DNA of 64,000 nucleotides from Burkholderia stabilis (GCF_001742165.1 NZ_CP016442.1:2480001-2544000), one strand, 5' to 3'. Shown: positions 51,687-63,795, counted from the first letter of the stretch. Notes: generated by a model from the sequence alone, not told the origin. A program made the numbers and translations.

Positions 51687-51926
51687 ATGTTGCCGACTCC
51701 CGAACAGGTCAAGCAATACATCGCCGGCGGTCTCGCCTGCACTCATCTGGAAGTCGAAGGCGACGGCCAGCATTTCTTTGCGACGATCGTGTCCGAGGCC
51801 TTCGAAGGCAAGCGGCCGATCCAGCGGCATCAGCTCGTCTATGCGGCGCTCGGCGATCGCATGAAACAGGAAATTCACGCGCTCAGCATGAAGACGCTGA
51901 CGCCCGCCGAATGGCAGAACGCATAA
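51687..51926 (+). CDS. ibaG: BolA-family protein (IbaG-like)
   Basis: A 79-residue BolA fold ([43 protein letters not shown]). BolA-like proteins pair with monothiol glutaredoxins in iron-sulfur handling. IbaG is likewise found just before murA in E. coli. AGGAG precedes the start and murA follows after 14 bases. Confidence 0.92.
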   Translation: MLPTPEQVKQYIAGGLACTHLEVEGDGQHFFATIVSEAFEGKRPIQRHQLVYAALGDRMKQEIHALSMKTLTPAEWQNA

Positions 51927-51940
51927 CCGGAAATCACTGA

Positions 51941-53290
51941 GTGCAAGTCACCGTCAACGAGCGCGACGCCGTCCAGAGCGTCGCCACGGCACACCCGGCC
52001 GCCAACGGGGAATCGCAGGGACAGGGGATGGACAAGCTCGTGATCGAGGGCGGCCGCCGCCTGTCCGGCGAGATCGTCGTGTCGGGCGCGAAGAACGCCG
52101 CACTGCCGATCCTCTGCGCGGGGCTGCTCACCGCCGATCCGGTCGATCTCGACAACGTGCCGAACCTCAAGGACGTGCGCACGACGCTGAAGGTGCTGAA
52201 CCAGATGGGCGTGAAGAGCGAGACCGACGGCTGCCGCGTGCAGCTCGACGCGTCGCGCGTCGACAACCTCGTTGCGCCGTACGAGCTCGTGAAGACGATG
52301 CGCGCGTCGATCCTCGTGCTCGGGCCGCTGCTCGCGCGCTTCGGCGAGGCGAAGGTATCGCTGCCGGGCGGCTGCGCGATCGGCGCGCGTCCGGTCGACC
52401 AGCACATCAAGGGCCTGCAGGCGATGGGCGCCGAGATCAGCATCGAGCACGGCTTCATCGAAGCGCGCGCGAAGCGCCTGAAGGGCGCGCGCATCGTGAC
52501 CGACATGATCACGGTGACGGGGACGGAAAACCTGCTGATGGCCGCGACGCTCGCGGACGGCGAAACGGTGATCGAGAACGCCGCGCGCGAGCCGGAAGTG
52601 AGCGATCTCGCACACTTGCTGGTCGCGATGGGTGCGAAAATCGACGGCATCGGCACCGACCGCCTCGTGATCCAGGGCGTCGAGCGGCTGCACGGCGCGC
52701 GCCATTCGGTGATTCCCGACCGCATCGAGGCCGGCACGTTCCTGTGCGCGGTCGCGGCGGCGGGCGGCGACGTGAGGCTGACGGGCGTGCGCCCGCACAT
52801 TCTCGACGCGGTGATCGACAAGCTGCGCGAAGCCGGCGTGTCGATCGAGGAAGGCGACACCTGGCTGCGCGTGAAAATGGACCGCCGGCCGTCGGCGGTG
52901 ACGATCCGCACCTCGGAATACCCGGCGTTCCCGACCGACATGCAGGCGCAGTTCATGGCCCTCAATACGGTCGCGACCGGCACCGCGCAGGTCGTCGAGA
53001 CGATCTTCGAGAACCGCTTCATGCACGTGCAGGAGCTGAACCGGCTCGGCGCGAACATCACGATCGACGGCAATACGGCGCTCGTGACCGGCGTCGAGAA
53101 ACTGTCGGGCGCGAACGTGATGGCGACCGACCTGCGCGCGTCGGCGAGCCTCGTGATCGCCGGGCTGCGCGCCGACGGCGAAACGCTCGTCGACCGCATC
53201 TATCACCTGGACCGCGGCTACGACCGCATGGAAGCCAAACTGACCGCCGTCGGCGCGAACGTGCGCCGCCTTTCCGGGAGCCAAGCATGA
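51941..53290 (+). CDS. murA: UDP-N-acetylglucosamine 1-carboxyvinyltransferase MurA
   Basis: First committed step of peptidoglycan synthesis: adds enolpyruvate from PEP to UDP-GlcNAc. A GTG start gives 449 residues; an internal ATG at 52028 ([14 protein letters not shown]) gives 420, the usual family length, so the start is uncertain. Motifs are [15 protein letters not shown] and [15 protein letters not shown], in which the active-site Cys is the fosfomycin target, and [15 protein letters not shown]. The stop overlaps the hisG start. Confidence 0.96.
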   Translation: MQVTVNERDAVQSVATAHPAANGESQGQGMDKLVIEGGRRLSGEIVVSGAKNAALPILCAGLLTADPVDLDNVPNLKDVRTTLKVLNQMGVKSETDGCRVQLDASRVDNLVAPYELVKTMRASILVLGPLLARFGEAKVSLPGGCAIGARPVDQHIKGLQAMGAEISIEHGFIEARAKRLKGARIVTDMITVTGTENLLMAATLADGETVIENAAREPEVSDLAHLLVAMGAKIDGIGTDRLVIQGVERLHGARHSVIPDRIEAGTFLCAVAAAGGDVRLTGVRPHILDAVIDKLREAGVSIEEGDTWLRVKMDRRPSAVTIRTSEYPAFPTDMQAQFMALNTVATGTAQVVETIFENRFMHVQELNRLGANITIDGNTALVTGVEKLSGANVMATDLRASASLVIAGLRADGETLVDRIYHLDRGYDRMEAKLTAVGANVRRLSGSQA

Positions 53291-53940
53291 CCGCGCCGCT
53301 GACCCTCGCCCTGTCGAAGGGCCGGATTTTCGAGGAAACCCTGCCGTTGCTGGCCGCCGCCGGCGTGCAGGTGACCGAGGATCCGGAAACGTCGCGCAAG
53401 CTGATCCTGCCGACGACGAACCCGGACCTGCGCGTGATCATCGTGCGCGCGAGCGACGTGCCGACCTATGTCGAATACGGCGCGGCCGATTTCGGCGTGG
53501 CCGGCAAGGACGTGCTGGTCGAGCACGGCGGCTCGGGCCTGTATCAGCCGATCGATCTGAACATTGCACGCTGCCGGATGTCGGTGGCCGTGTCGGCCGG
53601 CTTCGACTACGCGAGCGCCGTGCGCCAGGGCGCGCGCCTGCGGGTCGCGACCAAGTACGTCGAAACGGCGCGCGAGCACTTCGCCGCGAAGGGCGTGCAC
53701 GTCGACCTGATCAAGCTGTACGGCTCGATGGAACTGGCGCCGCTGGTCGGGCTGGCCGACGCGATCGTCGACCTCGTCAGCTCGGGCGGCACGCTGAAAG
53801 CGAACAATCTGGTCGAGGTCGAAGAGATCATGGCGATCTCGTCGCGCCTCGTCGTGAACCAGGCCGCGCTGAAGTTGAAGCGCGCGGCGCTCAAGCCGAT
53901 CCTCGACGCGTTCGAACGCGCGTCGCAGAATGGCAATTGA
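53287..53940 (+). CDS. hisG: ATP phosphoribosyltransferase, short form
   Basis: First step of histidine synthesis. The 217-residue product is the short HisG, which needs the regulatory subunit HisZ; hisZ is not in this window. Motifs are [47 protein letters not shown] and [15 protein letters not shown]. It leads the his operon and is coupled to murA by overlap. Confidence 0.96.
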   Translation: MTAPLTLALSKGRIFEETLPLLAAAGVQVTEDPETSRKLILPTTNPDLRVIIVRASDVPTYVEYGAADFGVAGKDVLVEHGGSGLYQPIDLNIARCRMSVAVSAGFDYASAVRQGARLRVATKYVETAREHFAAKGVHVDLIKLYGSMELAPLVGLADAIVDLVSSGGTLKANNLVEVEEIMAISSRLVVNQAALKLKRAALKPILDAFERASQNGN

Positions 53941-53964
53941 GCGCATCACCGTAACGGAACTCTC

Positions 53965-55281
53965 ATGGCCATCACCATCCGCAAACTCGATTCGACGAGC
54001 GAAGGCTTCGGCGCCGCGCTGCGCGCGGTACTCGCATTCGAGGCGAGCGAAGACGAGGCGATCGAGCAATCGGTCGCGCAGATTCTCGCCGACGTGAAGT
54101 CGCGCGGCGACGCCGCGGTGCTCGAGTACACGAACCGTTTCGACCGGCTGAACGCAGGCAGCGTCGCCGCGCTCGAACTGCCGCAGGATGCGCTGCAGAC
54201 GGCGCTCGACGGCCTCGCGCCGAAAGCGCGCGCGGCGCTGGAAGCGGCCGCGGCGCGCGTGCGGGCGTACCACGAGAAGCAGAAGATCGAGTGCGGCACC
54301 CATAGCTGGCAGTACACGGAAAGCGACGGCACGGTGCTCGGCCAGAAGGTCACGCCGCTCGACCGCGTCGGCCTGTACGTGCCGGGCGGCAAGGCCGCGT
54401 ATCCGTCGTCGGTGCTGATGAACGCGATTCCCGCGCGCGTCGCGGGCGTCGGCGAGATCGTGATGGTCGTGCCGACGCCGGACGGCGTGAAGAACGACCT
54501 CGTGCTCGCCGCGGCGCTGCTCGGCGGCGTCGATCGCGTGTTCACGATCGGCGGCGCGCAGGCGGTCGGCGCGCTGGCGTACGGCACGGCGACGGTGCCG
54601 GCCGTCGACAAGATCTGCGGGCCCGGCAATGCGTACGTCGCATCGGCGAAGCGCCGCGTGTTCGGCACGGTCGGCATCGACATGATCGCGGGCCCGTCGG
54701 AAATCCTCGTGCTGTGCGACGGCACGACCGATCCGAACTGGGTCGCGATGGACCTGTTCTCGCAGGCGGAGCACGACGAACTCGCGCAGTCGATCCTGCT
54801 GTGCCCGGACGGCGCGTTCCTCGATCGCGTCGAAAAGGCGATCGACGAGCTGCTGCCGTCGATGCCGCGCCAGGACGTGATCCGCGCGTCGCTCGAAGGC
54901 CGCGGCGCGCTGATCAAGGTGCGCGACATGGCCGAGGCATGCCGGATCGCGAACGACATCGCGCCCGAGCACCTCGAGATTTCGGCGCTGGAGCCGCAGC
55001 AATGGGGCCAGCAGATCCGCCACGCGGGCGCGATCTTCCTCGGCCGCTACACGAGCGAGAGCCTCGGCGACTACTGCGCGGGCCCGAACCATGTGCTGCC
55101 GACGTCGCGCACCGCGCGCTTCTCGTCGCCGCTCGGCGTGTACGACTTCATCAAGCGTTCGAGCGTGATCGAGGTCAGCGCCGAAGGCGCGCAGACGCTC
55201 GGCGAGATCGCGTCCGAGCTCGCGTACGGCGAGGGGCTGCAGGCGCACGCGAGGAGCGCCGAGTTCCGGATGAGGGGCTGA
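53965..55281 (+). CDS. hisD: Histidinol dehydrogenase
   Basis: Last two steps of the pathway: oxidises histidinol to histidine with two NAD. The 438-residue product has family length, with motifs [45 protein letters not shown] and zinc/catalytic residues in [12 protein letters not shown] and APEHLEI. It is 24 bases after hisG. The 149-base gap to hisC holds GC-rich inverted repeats but no gene. Confidence 0.97.
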   Translation: MAITIRKLDSTSEGFGAALRAVLAFEASEDEAIEQSVAQILADVKSRGDAAVLEYTNRFDRLNAGSVAALELPQDALQTALDGLAPKARAALEAAAARVRAYHEKQKIECGTHSWQYTESDGTVLGQKVTPLDRVGLYVPGGKAAYPSSVLMNAIPARVAGVGEIVMVVPTPDGVKNDLVLAAALLGGVDRVFTIGGAQAVGALAYGTATVPAVDKICGPGNAYVASAKRRVFGTVGIDMIAGPSEILVLCDGTTDPNWVAMDLFSQAEHDELAQSILLCPDGAFLDRVEKAIDELLPSMPRQDVIRASLEGRGALIKVRDMAEACRIANDIAPEHLEISALEPQQWGQQIRHAGAIFLGRYTSESLGDYCAGPNHVLPTSRTARFSSPLGVYDFIKRSSVIEVSAEGAQTLGEIASELAYGEGLQAHARSAEFRMRG

Positions 55282-55430
55282 CCGCACGCGTGATGCGGGA
55301 CCGGGGCAGGCGCAGACGACGTGCCGGCTCCGGCGGATACCCCGAAGCCGGGGCTGGAGACACGCGCAGGGCGGCAGCCGCCGCCTTGCGGATCATTTGA
55401 CGCCGGCGCGACGCACGCCGGCTTGAGACC

Positions 55431-56504
55431 ATGACGACGCCACAAGACATCATCCGCCGCGACGTGCTCGCGATGACGAGCTACCCGGTGCCGGACGCAA
55501 GCGGGTTCGTGAAGCTCGACGCGATGGAGAACCCGTACCCGCTGCCCGAACCGCTCGCCGAAGCGCTCGGCGAGCGCCTCGCGCAGGTCGCGCTGAACCG
55601 CTACCCGGCGCCGCGCCCGGCCGCGCTGCTCGACAAGCTGCGCCACGCGATGGGCGTGCCGGCGGCCTGCGACGTGCTGCTCGGCAACGGGTCGGACGAA
55701 ATCATCAGCATGATGTCGGTCGCGTGCGCGCAGCCGGGCGCAAAGGTGCTCGCACCGGTGCCGGGCTTCGTGATGTACGAACTGTCCGCGAAGCTCGCGC
55801 AGCTCGAATTCGTCGGCGTGCCGTTGAAGGCCGACCTGACGCTCGACGTCGACGCGATGCTCGCGGCGATCGCCGAGCACCGTCCGGCGCTCGTCTATCT
55901 CGCCTACCCGAACAACCCGACCGGCACGCTGTACGACGATGCCGACGTCGAACGGATCATCGCGGCCGCGCGCCACAGCCTGATCGTGATCGACGAGGCG
56001 TACCAGCCGTTCGCCGAACGCTCGTGGCTGCCGCGCGCCGCCGAATTCGACAACGTCGTCGTGATGCGCACGGTGTCGAAGCTCGGCCTCGCGGGCATCC
56101 GTCTCGGTTATCTGGTCGGGCTGCCCGCGTGGCTGACCGAATTCGACAAGGTGCGCCCGCCGTACAACATCAACGTGCTGACCCAGGCGACCGCCGATTT
56201 CCTGCTCGACCACCTCGACGTGCTCGACGCGCAGGCGGCCGAACTGCGAGCGGAACGCACGCGCCTTGCCCAGGCCGTGGCCGCGCTGCCGGGCGCGACG
56301 GTGTTCCCGAGCGCCGGCAATTTCCTGCTGGTGCGCGTGCCTGAAGCGGCTGCGGTGTTCGACGCGCTGCTCACCGAGCGGGTGCTGGTCAAAAACGTGA
56401 GTAAAATGCATCCATTGCTGGCCGAATGCGTGCGGCTGACCGTCGGTTCTCCCGATGAAAACGCCCGCCTGCTGGCCGCCTTGAAACTCGCGCTGCCCGG
56501 TTGA
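55431..56504 (+). CDS. hisC: Histidinol-phosphate aminotransferase
   Basis: A PLP-dependent class II aminotransferase. The 357-residue product shows [45 protein letters not shown], and the PLP lysine in [14 protein letters not shown]. The his context supports the specificity. Confidence 0.96.
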   Translation: MTTPQDIIRRDVLAMTSYPVPDASGFVKLDAMENPYPLPEPLAEALGERLAQVALNRYPAPRPAALLDKLRHAMGVPAACDVLLGNGSDEIISMMSVACAQPGAKVLAPVPGFVMYELSAKLAQLEFVGVPLKADLTLDVDAMLAAIAEHRPALVYLAYPNNPTGTLYDDADVERIIAAARHSLIVIDEAYQPFAERSWLPRAAEFDNVVVMRTVSKLGLAGIRLGYLVGLPAWLTEFDKVRPPYNINVLTQATADFLLDHLDVLDAQAAELRAERTRLAQAVAALPGATVFPSAGNFLLVRVPEAAAVFDALLTERVLVKNVSKMHPLLAECVRLTVGSPDENARLLAALKLALPG

Positions 56505-56569
56505 GCCCAGGGCGCGGCGGCGCGCGACGATCAATCCCCATTTACATCAGACTCAATCAAGGAATTGCC

Positions 56570-57157
56570 ATGCGTGTGGCGGAAGTCGTTCGCAATACCA
56601 GCGAAACGCAGATCCGTGTGAAGCTCGATCTCGACGGCACCGGCCAGCAGAAGCTGGCCACCGGCGTGCCGTTTCTCGACCATATGCTCGACCAGATCGC
56701 GCGACACGGTCTGGTCGATCTCGAGGTCGAAGCGCATGGCGATACCCATATCGACGACCACCACACGGTCGAGGATGTCGGCATCACGCTCGGGCAGGCC
56801 GTCGCGAAGGCGATCGGCGACCGCAAGGGCATCCGCCGCTACGGCCATTCGTACGTGCCGCTCGACGAGGCGCTGTCGCGCGTCGTGATCGATTTCTCCG
56901 GCCGGCCGGGCCTCGAATTCCACGTGCCGTTCACGCGTGCGCGGATCGGCACGTTCGACGTCGACCTGTCGATCGAATTCTTCCGCGGTTTCGTGAACCA
57001 CGCGGGCGTCACGCTGCACATCGACAACCTGCGCGGGATCAACGCGCACCATCAGCTCGAGACGGTGTTCAAGGCCTTCGGGCGTGCGCTGCGCGCGGCG
57101 GTGGAGCTGGACGAGCGTGCGGCGGGGCAGATCCCGTCGACGAAAGGCAGCCTCTGA
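56570..57157 (+). CDS. hisB: Imidazoleglycerol-phosphate dehydratase
   Basis: A monofunctional manganese enzyme of 195 residues, without the phosphatase domain of enteric HisB. The metal motifs [15 protein letters not shown] and [19 protein letters not shown] are both present, along with [18 protein letters not shown] lies before the start. Confidence 0.97.
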   Translation: MRVAEVVRNTSETQIRVKLDLDGTGQQKLATGVPFLDHMLDQIARHGLVDLEVEAHGDTHIDDHHTVEDVGITLGQAVAKAIGDRKGIRRYGHSYVPLDEALSRVVIDFSGRPGLEFHVPFTRARIGTFDVDLSIEFFRGFVNHAGVTLHIDNLRGINAHHQLETVFKAFGRALRAAVELDERAAGQIPSTKGSL

Positions 57158-57219
57158 ACTTCCGAACGGACGGACGCTAAGGACAACCTTACGGCCTCGG
57201 TGCACAGCGCCGGCTTGCG

Positions 57220-57840
57220 ATGGATCTGCTCAAATCGTTCATTTCGCTGCTTGCGCTGATCAACCCGATCGGCGCGGTGCCGTTCTTCCTGAGCCTGACG
57301 GCGCAGCAGACGGACGGCGAGCGGCGGCGCACGATCCGGATCGCGTCGGTGTCGGTGTTCTGCGTGATGACGGTGACGGCGCTGCTCGGGCAGCAGATCA
57401 TCGACTTCTTCGGTATTTCGGTCGGCTCGCTCGAAGTGGGCGGCGGGATCATCATGCTGCTGATGGCGATCAACATGCTGAACGCGCAGATCGGCAACAC
57501 GCGATCGACGCCGGAGGAGCGCCACGAGGCCGAGCTGAAGGACAACATCGCGGTCGTGCCGCTGGCGATTCCGCTGCTCACGGGCCCCGGCTCGATCAGC
57601 ACGGTGATCATCTATGCGGCGAACTCGCATCACTGGTATGAGCGGGCCGGGCTGGTTGCGATCGGCGCGGTCCTGGCTTTTCTGTGTTTCGTCGCGATGC
57701 GGCTCGCCGAGCCGATCGCGAACTGGATCGGCCGCACGGGCATCAACATCGCCACGCGGCTGATGGGTCTGATGCTGTCGGCGCTGGCGGTGGAATTCAT
57801 CGTCAATGGACTGAGGGCGCTACTGCCTGCACTGAGATGA
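57220..57840 (+). CDS. MarC-family membrane protein
   Basis: The 206-residue product has six hydrophobic helices and MarC motifs ([46 protein letters not shown]). Function is unknown despite the family name. It lies inside the his operon between hisB and hisH; its stop overlaps hisH, so it is co-translated. Confidence 0.92.
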   Translation: MDLLKSFISLLALINPIGAVPFFLSLTAQQTDGERRRTIRIASVSVFCVMTVTALLGQQIIDFFGISVGSLEVGGGIIMLLMAINMLNAQIGNTRSTPEERHEAELKDNIAVVPLAIPLLTGPGSISTVIIYAANSHHWYERAGLVAIGAVLAFLCFVAMRLAEPIANWIGRTGINIATRLMGLMLSALAVEFIVNGLRALLPALR

Positions 57841-58478
57841 AAACTTCGATTGCGATTGTGGATTATGGGATGGGCAACCTGCGCTCGGTCGCGCAGGCGC
57901 TCAAGAAGGCCGAACCGGCCGCCGACGTGGCGATCGTCGACACGCCGGCCGCGATTCGCGCGGCCGACCGCGTCGTGCTGCCCGGCCAGGGCGCGATGCC
58001 CGATTGCATGCGCTGCCTCGGCGAATCGGGCCTGCAGGAGGCCGTGATCGAGGCCTCGCGCACGAAGCCGCTGCTCGGCGTGTGCGTCGGCGAGCAGATG
58101 CTGTTCGACTGGAGCGCGGAAGGCGACACGAAGGGCCTCGGCCTGCTGCCCGGCAAGGTCGTGCGCTTCGCGCTCGACGGCCAGCTTCAGGACGACGGCT
58201 CGCGCTTCAAGGTGCCGCAGATGGGCTGGAACCGCGTGCGTCAGTCGCAGCCGCACCCGCTGTGGGACGGCGTGCCCGACGACGCGTATTTCTACTTCGT
58301 GCACAGTTATTACGTGAGCCCGGACAACCCGGTGCATACGGTCGGCGAAACGGCATACGGCGCGCCGTTTACGTCCGCGGTCGCGCGGGATAATCTCTTC
58401 GCGACCCAATTCCACCCCGAGAAAAGCGCGGAGGTCGGGTTGCGTCTGTATCGCAACTTCGTACACTGGAAACCGTGA
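57837..58478 (+). CDS. hisH: Imidazole glycerol phosphate synthase glutaminase subunit
   Basis: A class I glutamine amidotransferase that supplies ammonia to HisF. The 213-residue product has the nucleophile in [13 protein letters not shown] and the His/Glu pair in [13 protein letters not shown]. The opening is [12 protein letters not shown]. In most HisH the nucleophile motif reads GICLGMQ; here it is GVCVGEQ, as in other betaproteobacteria I recall. Confidence 0.96.
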   Translation: MKTSIAIVDYGMGNLRSVAQALKKAEPAADVAIVDTPAAIRAADRVVLPGQGAMPDCMRCLGESGLQEAVIEASRTKPLLGVCVGEQMLFDWSAEGDTKGLGLLPGKVVRFALDGQLQDDGSRFKVPQMGWNRVRQSQPHPLWDGVPDDAYFYFVHSYYVSPDNPVHTVGETAYGAPFTSAVARDNLFATQFHPEKSAEVGLRLYRNFVHWKP

Positions 58479-58641
58479 ACGTCGCGTGCGTGCCACAGTC
58501 GGCGGGCCGGAAAGGCCTGTCGCACGGGGCTTGCCCGCCAAGGCGCCGAAAGAGTTGTACTAAACTAGCGAGGCGGCGCGGCACCGGATTGGCCGGTGCG
58601 CGCCGGATTCTTTTCTTTTTCCACGACGATACCCGATTGCT

Positions 58642-59397
58642 ATGTTGCTGATTCCGGCCATCGATCTCAAAGACGGTCAGTGTGTACGCCTGAAACAGGG
58701 CGATATGGACCAGGCTACGATTTTCTCCGAGGACCCGGCGGCGATGGCCCGCAAGTGGGTCGATCTCGGCGCCCGGCGGCTCCATCTGGTCGACCTGAAC
58801 GGCGCATTCGCCGGCAAGCCGAGGAATCTCGAGGCGATCGAGGCGATCCTCGACGAAGTCGGCGATGAAATCCCCGTGCAGCTCGGCGGCGGCATCCGCA
58901 GCCTCGAGACGATCGAGAAGTACCTCGACGCGGGCCTGTCCTACGTGATTATCGGCACGGCGGCCGTGAAGGATCCGGGCTTCCTGCAGGACGCGTGCAC
59001 CGCGTTCGCGGGCAGCATCATCGTCGGGCTGGACGCGAAGGACGGCAAGGTCGCGACCGACGGCTGGAGCAAGCTGACGGGCCACGAAGTGATCGATCTC
59101 GCGAAGAAGTTCGAGGACTACGGCGTCGAATCGATCGTCTATACGGACATCGGCCGCGACGGGATGCTGCAGGGCATCAACATCGAGGCGACCGTGAAGC
59201 TCGCGCAGGCGGTCGGCATCCCGGTGATCGCGAGCGGCGGCCTGTCGAACCTCGCCGACATCGAGAACCTGTGCGAAGTGGAAGAGCAAGGCGTCGAAGG
59301 CGTGATCTGCGGCCGCGCGATCTACTCCGGCGATCTCGATTTCGCGGCCGCGCAAAAACGCGCGGACGAACTGAACGGCGAACTCGACAACGCCTGA
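58642..59397 (+). CDS. hisA: ProFAR isomerase HisA
   Basis: A TIM-barrel isomerase of 251 residues: [20 protein letters not shown] with the first catalytic Asp, [32 protein letters not shown] with the second, and [16 protein letters not shown]. It is 163 bases after hisH, with no clear promoter in the gap. Confidence 0.97.
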   Translation: MLLIPAIDLKDGQCVRLKQGDMDQATIFSEDPAAMARKWVDLGARRLHLVDLNGAFAGKPRNLEAIEAILDEVGDEIPVQLGGGIRSLETIEKYLDAGLSYVIIGTAAVKDPGFLQDACTAFAGSIIVGLDAKDGKVATDGWSKLTGHEVIDLAKKFEDYGVESIVYTDIGRDGMLQGINIEATVKLAQAVGIPVIASGGLSNLADIENLCEVEEQGVEGVICGRAIYSGDLDFAAAQKRADELNGELDNA

Positions 59398-59416
59398 TCG
59401 CGGTTGTCCCCTTCGC

Positions 59417-59465
59417 CGGGGCTGCCCGTGAGCAGCCCCGACCGGAAGCCTCGCGCGAGGCTTCC
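59417..59465 (+). other. Two strong hairpins between hisA and hisF
   Basis: The first is a 9-bp stem (CGGGGCTGC 59417-59425 / GCAGCCCCG 59432-59440) with a 6-base loop. The second is a perfect 22-base palindrome, GGAAGCCTCGC (59444-59454) and its complement (59455-59465). No T-run follows either. They may slow exonuclease decay or tune expression inside the operon. Confidence 0.6.
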
Positions 59466-59503
59466 GTAACCGGCCGTCCCATCGCGGCCTTTGGCGCAAC
59501 ATC

Positions 59504-60276
<773 letters not shown>

Positions 60277-60277
<1 letters not shown>

Positions 60278-60693
60278 TGAATACGGAAACGAAATCCCTG
60301 CCCGCGTGGCTCGACAAGGTCCGCTGGGACGACAACGGCCTCGTGCCGGTGATCGCGCAGGAAGCGTCGACGAACGACGTGCTGATGTTCGCGTGGATGA
60401 ACCGCGAGGCGCTGGCGAAGACGATCGAGACGCAGCGCGCGGTCTATTATTCGCGTTCGCGCAAGCGCCTGTGGTTCAAGGGCGAGGAGTCGGGCCACGT
60501 GCAGCACGTGCACGAGGTGCGGCTCGACTGCGACGAGGACGTTGTGCTGCTGAAGGTCGAGCAGGTGTCGGGCATCGCATGCCACACCGGCCGGCATTCG
60601 TGCTTCTTCCAGAAATTCGAAGGCACCGTCGAGAACGGCGACTGGGTCGCGGTCGAACCGGTGCTCAAAGATCCCGAACACATCTACAAATGA
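60277..60693 (+). CDS. hisI: Phosphoribosyl-AMP cyclohydrolase
   Basis: Opens the adenine ring in histidine synthesis. The 138-residue product has the zinc ligands in [16 protein letters not shown] and [10 protein letters not shown]. HisI and HisE are separate genes here, unlike the fused enteric protein. Confidence 0.97.
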
Positions 60694-61055
60694 CGCAATC
60701 GACCGAAGACACGCTGCTGCGCCTCGCGGCCGTGATCGATAGCCGCAAGGGCGGCGATCCCGATCAATCGTACGTATCGCGCCTGTTCCACAAGGGTGAC
60801 GACGCGGTGCTGAAGAAGATCGGCGAAGAGGCGACGGAAGTCGTGCTGGCCGCGAAGGACGTGCGCCAGGGCGGCGCGCCGACCGCGCTCGTCAGCGAGG
60901 TGGCCGATCTGTGGTTCCACTGCCTCGTGATGCTGTCGCACTTCGACCTGAGCCCGGCCGACGTGATCGCCGAGCTCGAGCGCCGCGAAGGGCTGTCGGG
61001 CATCGAGGAGAAGGCGTTGCGCAAGCGCCGCGAGCGCGAGGAAAACGGCGGGTGA
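60690..61055 (+). CDS. hisE: Phosphoribosyl-ATP pyrophosphatase
   Basis: A 121-residue MazG-like enzyme: [41 protein letters not shown]. It overlaps hisI by ATGA and closes the histidine set. The C-terminus is highly charged ([10 protein letters not shown]). Confidence 0.96.
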   Translation: MTQSTEDTLLRLAAVIDSRKGGDPDQSYVSRLFHKGDDAVLKKIGEEATEVVLAAKDVRQGGAPTALVSEVADLWFHCLVMLSHFDLSPADVIAELERREGLSGIEEKALRKRREREENGG

Positions 61056-61123
61056 CAGGCAGCGTCGCGATGCAGCCACAGTGCGGTAAGCTGTAAGAAT
61101 TGTCATCTAACGGGGGTAGCATC

Positions 61124-61516
61124 ATGACCGATACGCCAAGCCAGTTTCCGCCGCCGTCGGTGCCGGGGGCCGCGGACGCCGAGCGCCTGAACGGGCTGCG
61201 CACGCTGACTCACGTGCTTTACGGCCTCTACGCGTTTCATTGGCTGACGGGCGGCGTCACGGGCATCATCGCGATCATCATCAACTACGTGAAGCGCGCC
61301 GATGTGGCCGGCACGCCGTACGCCGATCACTTCGAGTGGCAGATCCGTACGTTCTGGCGCGCGCTGATCGCCTATGTGATCGGCTTCGCGTTGATGTTCG
61401 TGGTGATCGGATTCGCAGTGATGTTTGTCACATGGATCTGGACGCTGTACCGTATCATCAAGGGTTGGCTGTACCTGAACGACAACAAGACGCTCGATCC
61501 GCAGGCGTGGTTCTGA
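61124..61516 (+). CDS. Small membrane protein, DUF4870-like
   Basis: A 130-residue product with a Pro-rich start and three hydrophobic segments (LYAFHWLTGGVTGIIAIIINYVK, then LIAYVIGFALMFVVIGFAVMFV, then WIWTLYRIIKGWLYLND). The pattern resembles the DUF4870 group; function unknown. It lies between hisE and hinT on the same strand with GGGGGTAG before the start. Confidence 0.75.
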   Translation: MTDTPSQFPPPSVPGAADAERLNGLRTLTHVLYGLYAFHWLTGGVTGIIAIIINYVKRADVAGTPYADHFEWQIRTFWRALIAYVIGFALMFVVIGFAVMFVTWIWTLYRIIKGWLYLNDNKTLDPQAWF

Positions 61517-61547
61517 CCGGCCGCGCGCGGGCGTCTGCAGGAGCAAC

Positions 61548-61913
61548 ATGAGTCACGATCCGAATTGCCTGTTCTGCAAGATCGCGGCAGGCGAGATCCC
61601 GAGCACGAAGGTGCACGAGGACGACGAATTCGTCGCGTTCCGCGACATCCGCCCGGCGGCCGAGACGCATGTGCTCGTGATCCCGCGCCAGCACCTGCCG
61701 ACGCTGTCGGCGGCGAGCGACGGCGATGCGCCGATGCTCGGCCGGCTGATGTTGCTCGTCGCGCGCCTGGCCGACCAGCTCGGCGTCGCGTACACGGGCG
61801 GCGAAACCGGTTTTCGCACGGTGATCAACACGGGCCCCGGCGGCGGGCAGGAGGTTTACCACCTGCACGCGCATATTCTGGCCGGCCCGCGCCCGTGGCA
61901 GCGGATGGGTTGA
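61548..61913 (+). CDS. hinT: HIT-family nucleotide hydrolase (HinT-like)
   Basis: The 121-residue product carries the histidine triad in [11 protein letters not shown] and the opening [20 protein letters not shown]. HinT proteins hydrolyse adenosine phosphoramidates. It precedes tatA, as in many betaproteobacteria. Confidence 0.94.
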   Translation: MSHDPNCLFCKIAAGEIPSTKVHEDDEFVAFRDIRPAAETHVLVIPRQHLPTLSAASDGDAPMLGRLMLLVARLADQLGVAYTGGETGFRTVINTGPGGGQEVYHLHAHILAGPRPWQRMG

Positions 61914-62007
61914 CGGCGCGGGGCGTTGCCCTGCATTCGATAGTCGAAGCCGGCGCGTCGCCGGCGATTTGCGCCGCGAAGCGGCGTGGTTGAGGAGAGG
62001 TTTCATC

Positions 62008-62238
62008 ATGGGTGGATTGAGCATTTGGCACTGGCTGATCGTGCTGCTGATCGTCGCGCTGGTTTTCGGTACGAAGAAGCTGCGCAACATCGGCAACGAT
62101 CTCGGCAGCGCCGTCAAGGGTTTCAAGGACGGCATGAAGGAAGGCGAAACGCCGGCTGATGCGCAGCAACTGCCGCGCTCGGGCTCGGTCGACGTCAACG
62201 CGAAGGAAACGACGCGTTCCGATTCGAACAAGGCGTAA
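62008..62238 (+). CDS. tatA: Sec-independent translocase subunit TatA
   Basis: A 76-residue Tat pore component: one N-terminal helix ([16 protein letters not shown]), the hinge and amphipathic helix ([20 protein letters not shown]), and an acidic/polar tail. GAGGAGAGG precedes the start. First of tatABC. Confidence 0.96.
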   Translation: MGGLSIWHWLIVLLIVALVFGTKKLRNIGNDLGSAVKGFKDGMKEGETPADAQQLPRSGSVDVNAKETTRSDSNKA

Positions 62239-62264
62239 CGCCGGCACGCTGACAGGCATTCGCG

Positions 62265-62795
62265 ATGCTGGATCTCGGTCTTTCGAAGATGGCGCTGATC
62301 GGCGTCGTCGCGCTCGTGGTGCTCGGCCCCGAGCGCCTGCCGCGCGTTGCGCGTACGGCAGGCGCATTGTTCGGCCGCGCGCAGCGGTACATCAACGACG
62401 TGAAGGCCGAGGTCTCGCGCGAAATCGAACTCGACGCGCTGCGGACGATGAAGACCGATTTCGAGTCGGCCGCGCGCAACGTCGAGACGACGATTCACGA
62501 CAACCTGCGCGAGCACGAGAAGGAACTGAACGACACGTGGCATTCCGCGGTCGGCGGCCTTGACGAAGCGTCGGGCAGCACCGGGTCCTACGGCTCCGAC
62601 ACGCCTGCGGCGCCGTCGTGGCGCGGCAGCACCGCCGCGCTCGCGCCGAAGCGCCGCAACTGGCGTGTGAAGCAGGCGGCAACGCCTGTCTGGTACAAGC
62701 GCGCGACCACCCGCCGTACGCACGTGCAGTCGGGCGCCGCGCGTGTCGCGCGCCACCAGCCGGCCAGCCTGCGCCGGCCGACGCGCTTCTTCTGA
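62265..62795 (+). CDS. tatB: Tat receptor subunit TatB
   Basis: With TatC, TatB recognises twin-arginine signals. The 176-residue product begins MLDLGLSKMALIGVVALVVLG followed by the PERLP motif, then a long charged amphipathic helix. A basic C-terminal tail of about 60 residues (rich in Arg and Ala) looks disordered. Confidence 0.95.
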   Translation: MLDLGLSKMALIGVVALVVLGPERLPRVARTAGALFGRAQRYINDVKAEVSREIELDALRTMKTDFESAARNVETTIHDNLREHEKELNDTWHSAVGGLDEASGSTGSYGSDTPAAPSWRGSTAALAPKRRNWRVKQAATPVWYKRATTRRTHVQSGAARVARHQPASLRRPTRFF

Positions 62796-62836
62796 GTCGA
62801 GCGCATGCTCGCTCGTCAATCCTACCGAGGGCCGGC

Positions 62837-63625
62837 GTGAGCGACCCCCAGCAGAACCCGGGCGACGCCCCGGAAGAAACCTTCATTTCCCATCTCGTCG
62901 AGCTTCGCGATCGCATCATTCGCGCGGGGCTGGCCGTGATCGTCGTGTTCCTCGGGCTCGTCTACTGGGCGCCCGACATCTTCAAGCTGCTCGCGCGGCC
63001 GCTGATGGAGAACCTGCCGAAGGACGGCAAGATGATCGTGACCGACGTCACCGGCTCGTTCTTCGTGCCGATGAAGGTCACGATGCTCGTCGCGCTCGTG
63101 ATCGCGCTGCCGATCGTGCTGTACCAGATCTGGGCGTTCGTCGCGCCGGGGCTGTACCAGCACGAGAAGAAGCTCGTCGTGCCGCTCGTCGGCAGCAGCT
63201 ACTTCCTGTTCCTGTGCGGGATGGCGTTCGCGTACTTCCTCGTGTTCCCGACGATCTTCCGCGTGATGGCGCACTACAACGCGCCGCTCGGCGCGGAGAT
63301 GACGACCGACATCGACAACTACCTGAGCTTCGTGCTCGGGATGTTCATCGCGTTCGGGGTCACGTTCGAGGTGCCGATCGTCGTCGTGCTGCTCGTCCGG
63401 ATGGGCGTGCTGTCGCTGAAGAAGCTGAAGGAGATGCGGCCGTACGTGATCGTCGGCGCGTTCGTCGTCGCGGCGGTCGTTACGCCGCCGGACGTGTTTT
63501 CGCAACTGATGCTCGCGTTGCCGCTGATCGTGCTGTTCGAGATCGGATTGCTGGCCGCGCGGTTCGTCGTGCCGAAGAAGCCGGCCGAAGAGGGCGAGGC
63601 GGAGAACGGCGAAGCCGCAAGCTGA
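62837..63625 (+). CDS. tatC: Tat translocase subunit TatC
   Basis: The six-helix core of the Tat receptor. A GTG start (VSDPQQNPGD) gives 262 residues with the signature ETFISHLVELRDRI, a signal-binding glutamate region, and KKLKEMRPYVIVGAFVVAAV. Earlier starts in the frame run through tatB and are rejected. A terminator follows at 63758. Confidence 0.96.
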   Translation: MSDPQQNPGDAPEETFISHLVELRDRIIRAGLAVIVVFLGLVYWAPDIFKLLARPLMENLPKDGKMIVTDVTGSFFVPMKVTMLVALVIALPIVLYQIWAFVAPGLYQHEKKLVVPLVGSSYFLFLCGMAFAYFLVFPTIFRVMAHYNAPLGAEMTTDIDNYLSFVLGMFIAFGVTFEVPIVVVLLVRMGVLSLKKLKEMRPYVIVGAFVVAAVVTPPDVFSQLMLALPLIVLFEIGLLAARFVVPKKPAEEGEAENGEAAS

Positions 63626-63757
63626 CGGATGCGCCGGGCGGCGCGCGGCGGATGGCCTTGCGGCGACCGTTCCCGGTGCGGCCCGATGGCGTTGCCGGCC
63701 GGAAAGCGGGTAACGAGCCGGCTAGGCCACGTCGCCAGCACCAACGATCACCGATAC

Positions 63758-63795
63758 AAAGCAAAAGGGCAGCCCGAGGCTGCCCTTTTGCTTTT
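63758..63795. terminator. Bidirectional terminator between tatC and the protease gene
   Basis: A 17-bp stem AAAGCAAAAGGGCAGCC / GGCTGCCCTTTTGCTTT with a short CGA loop carries A-rich and T-rich arms, between convergent genes. The 63626-63757 stretch before it shows nothing else. Confidence 0.85.
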
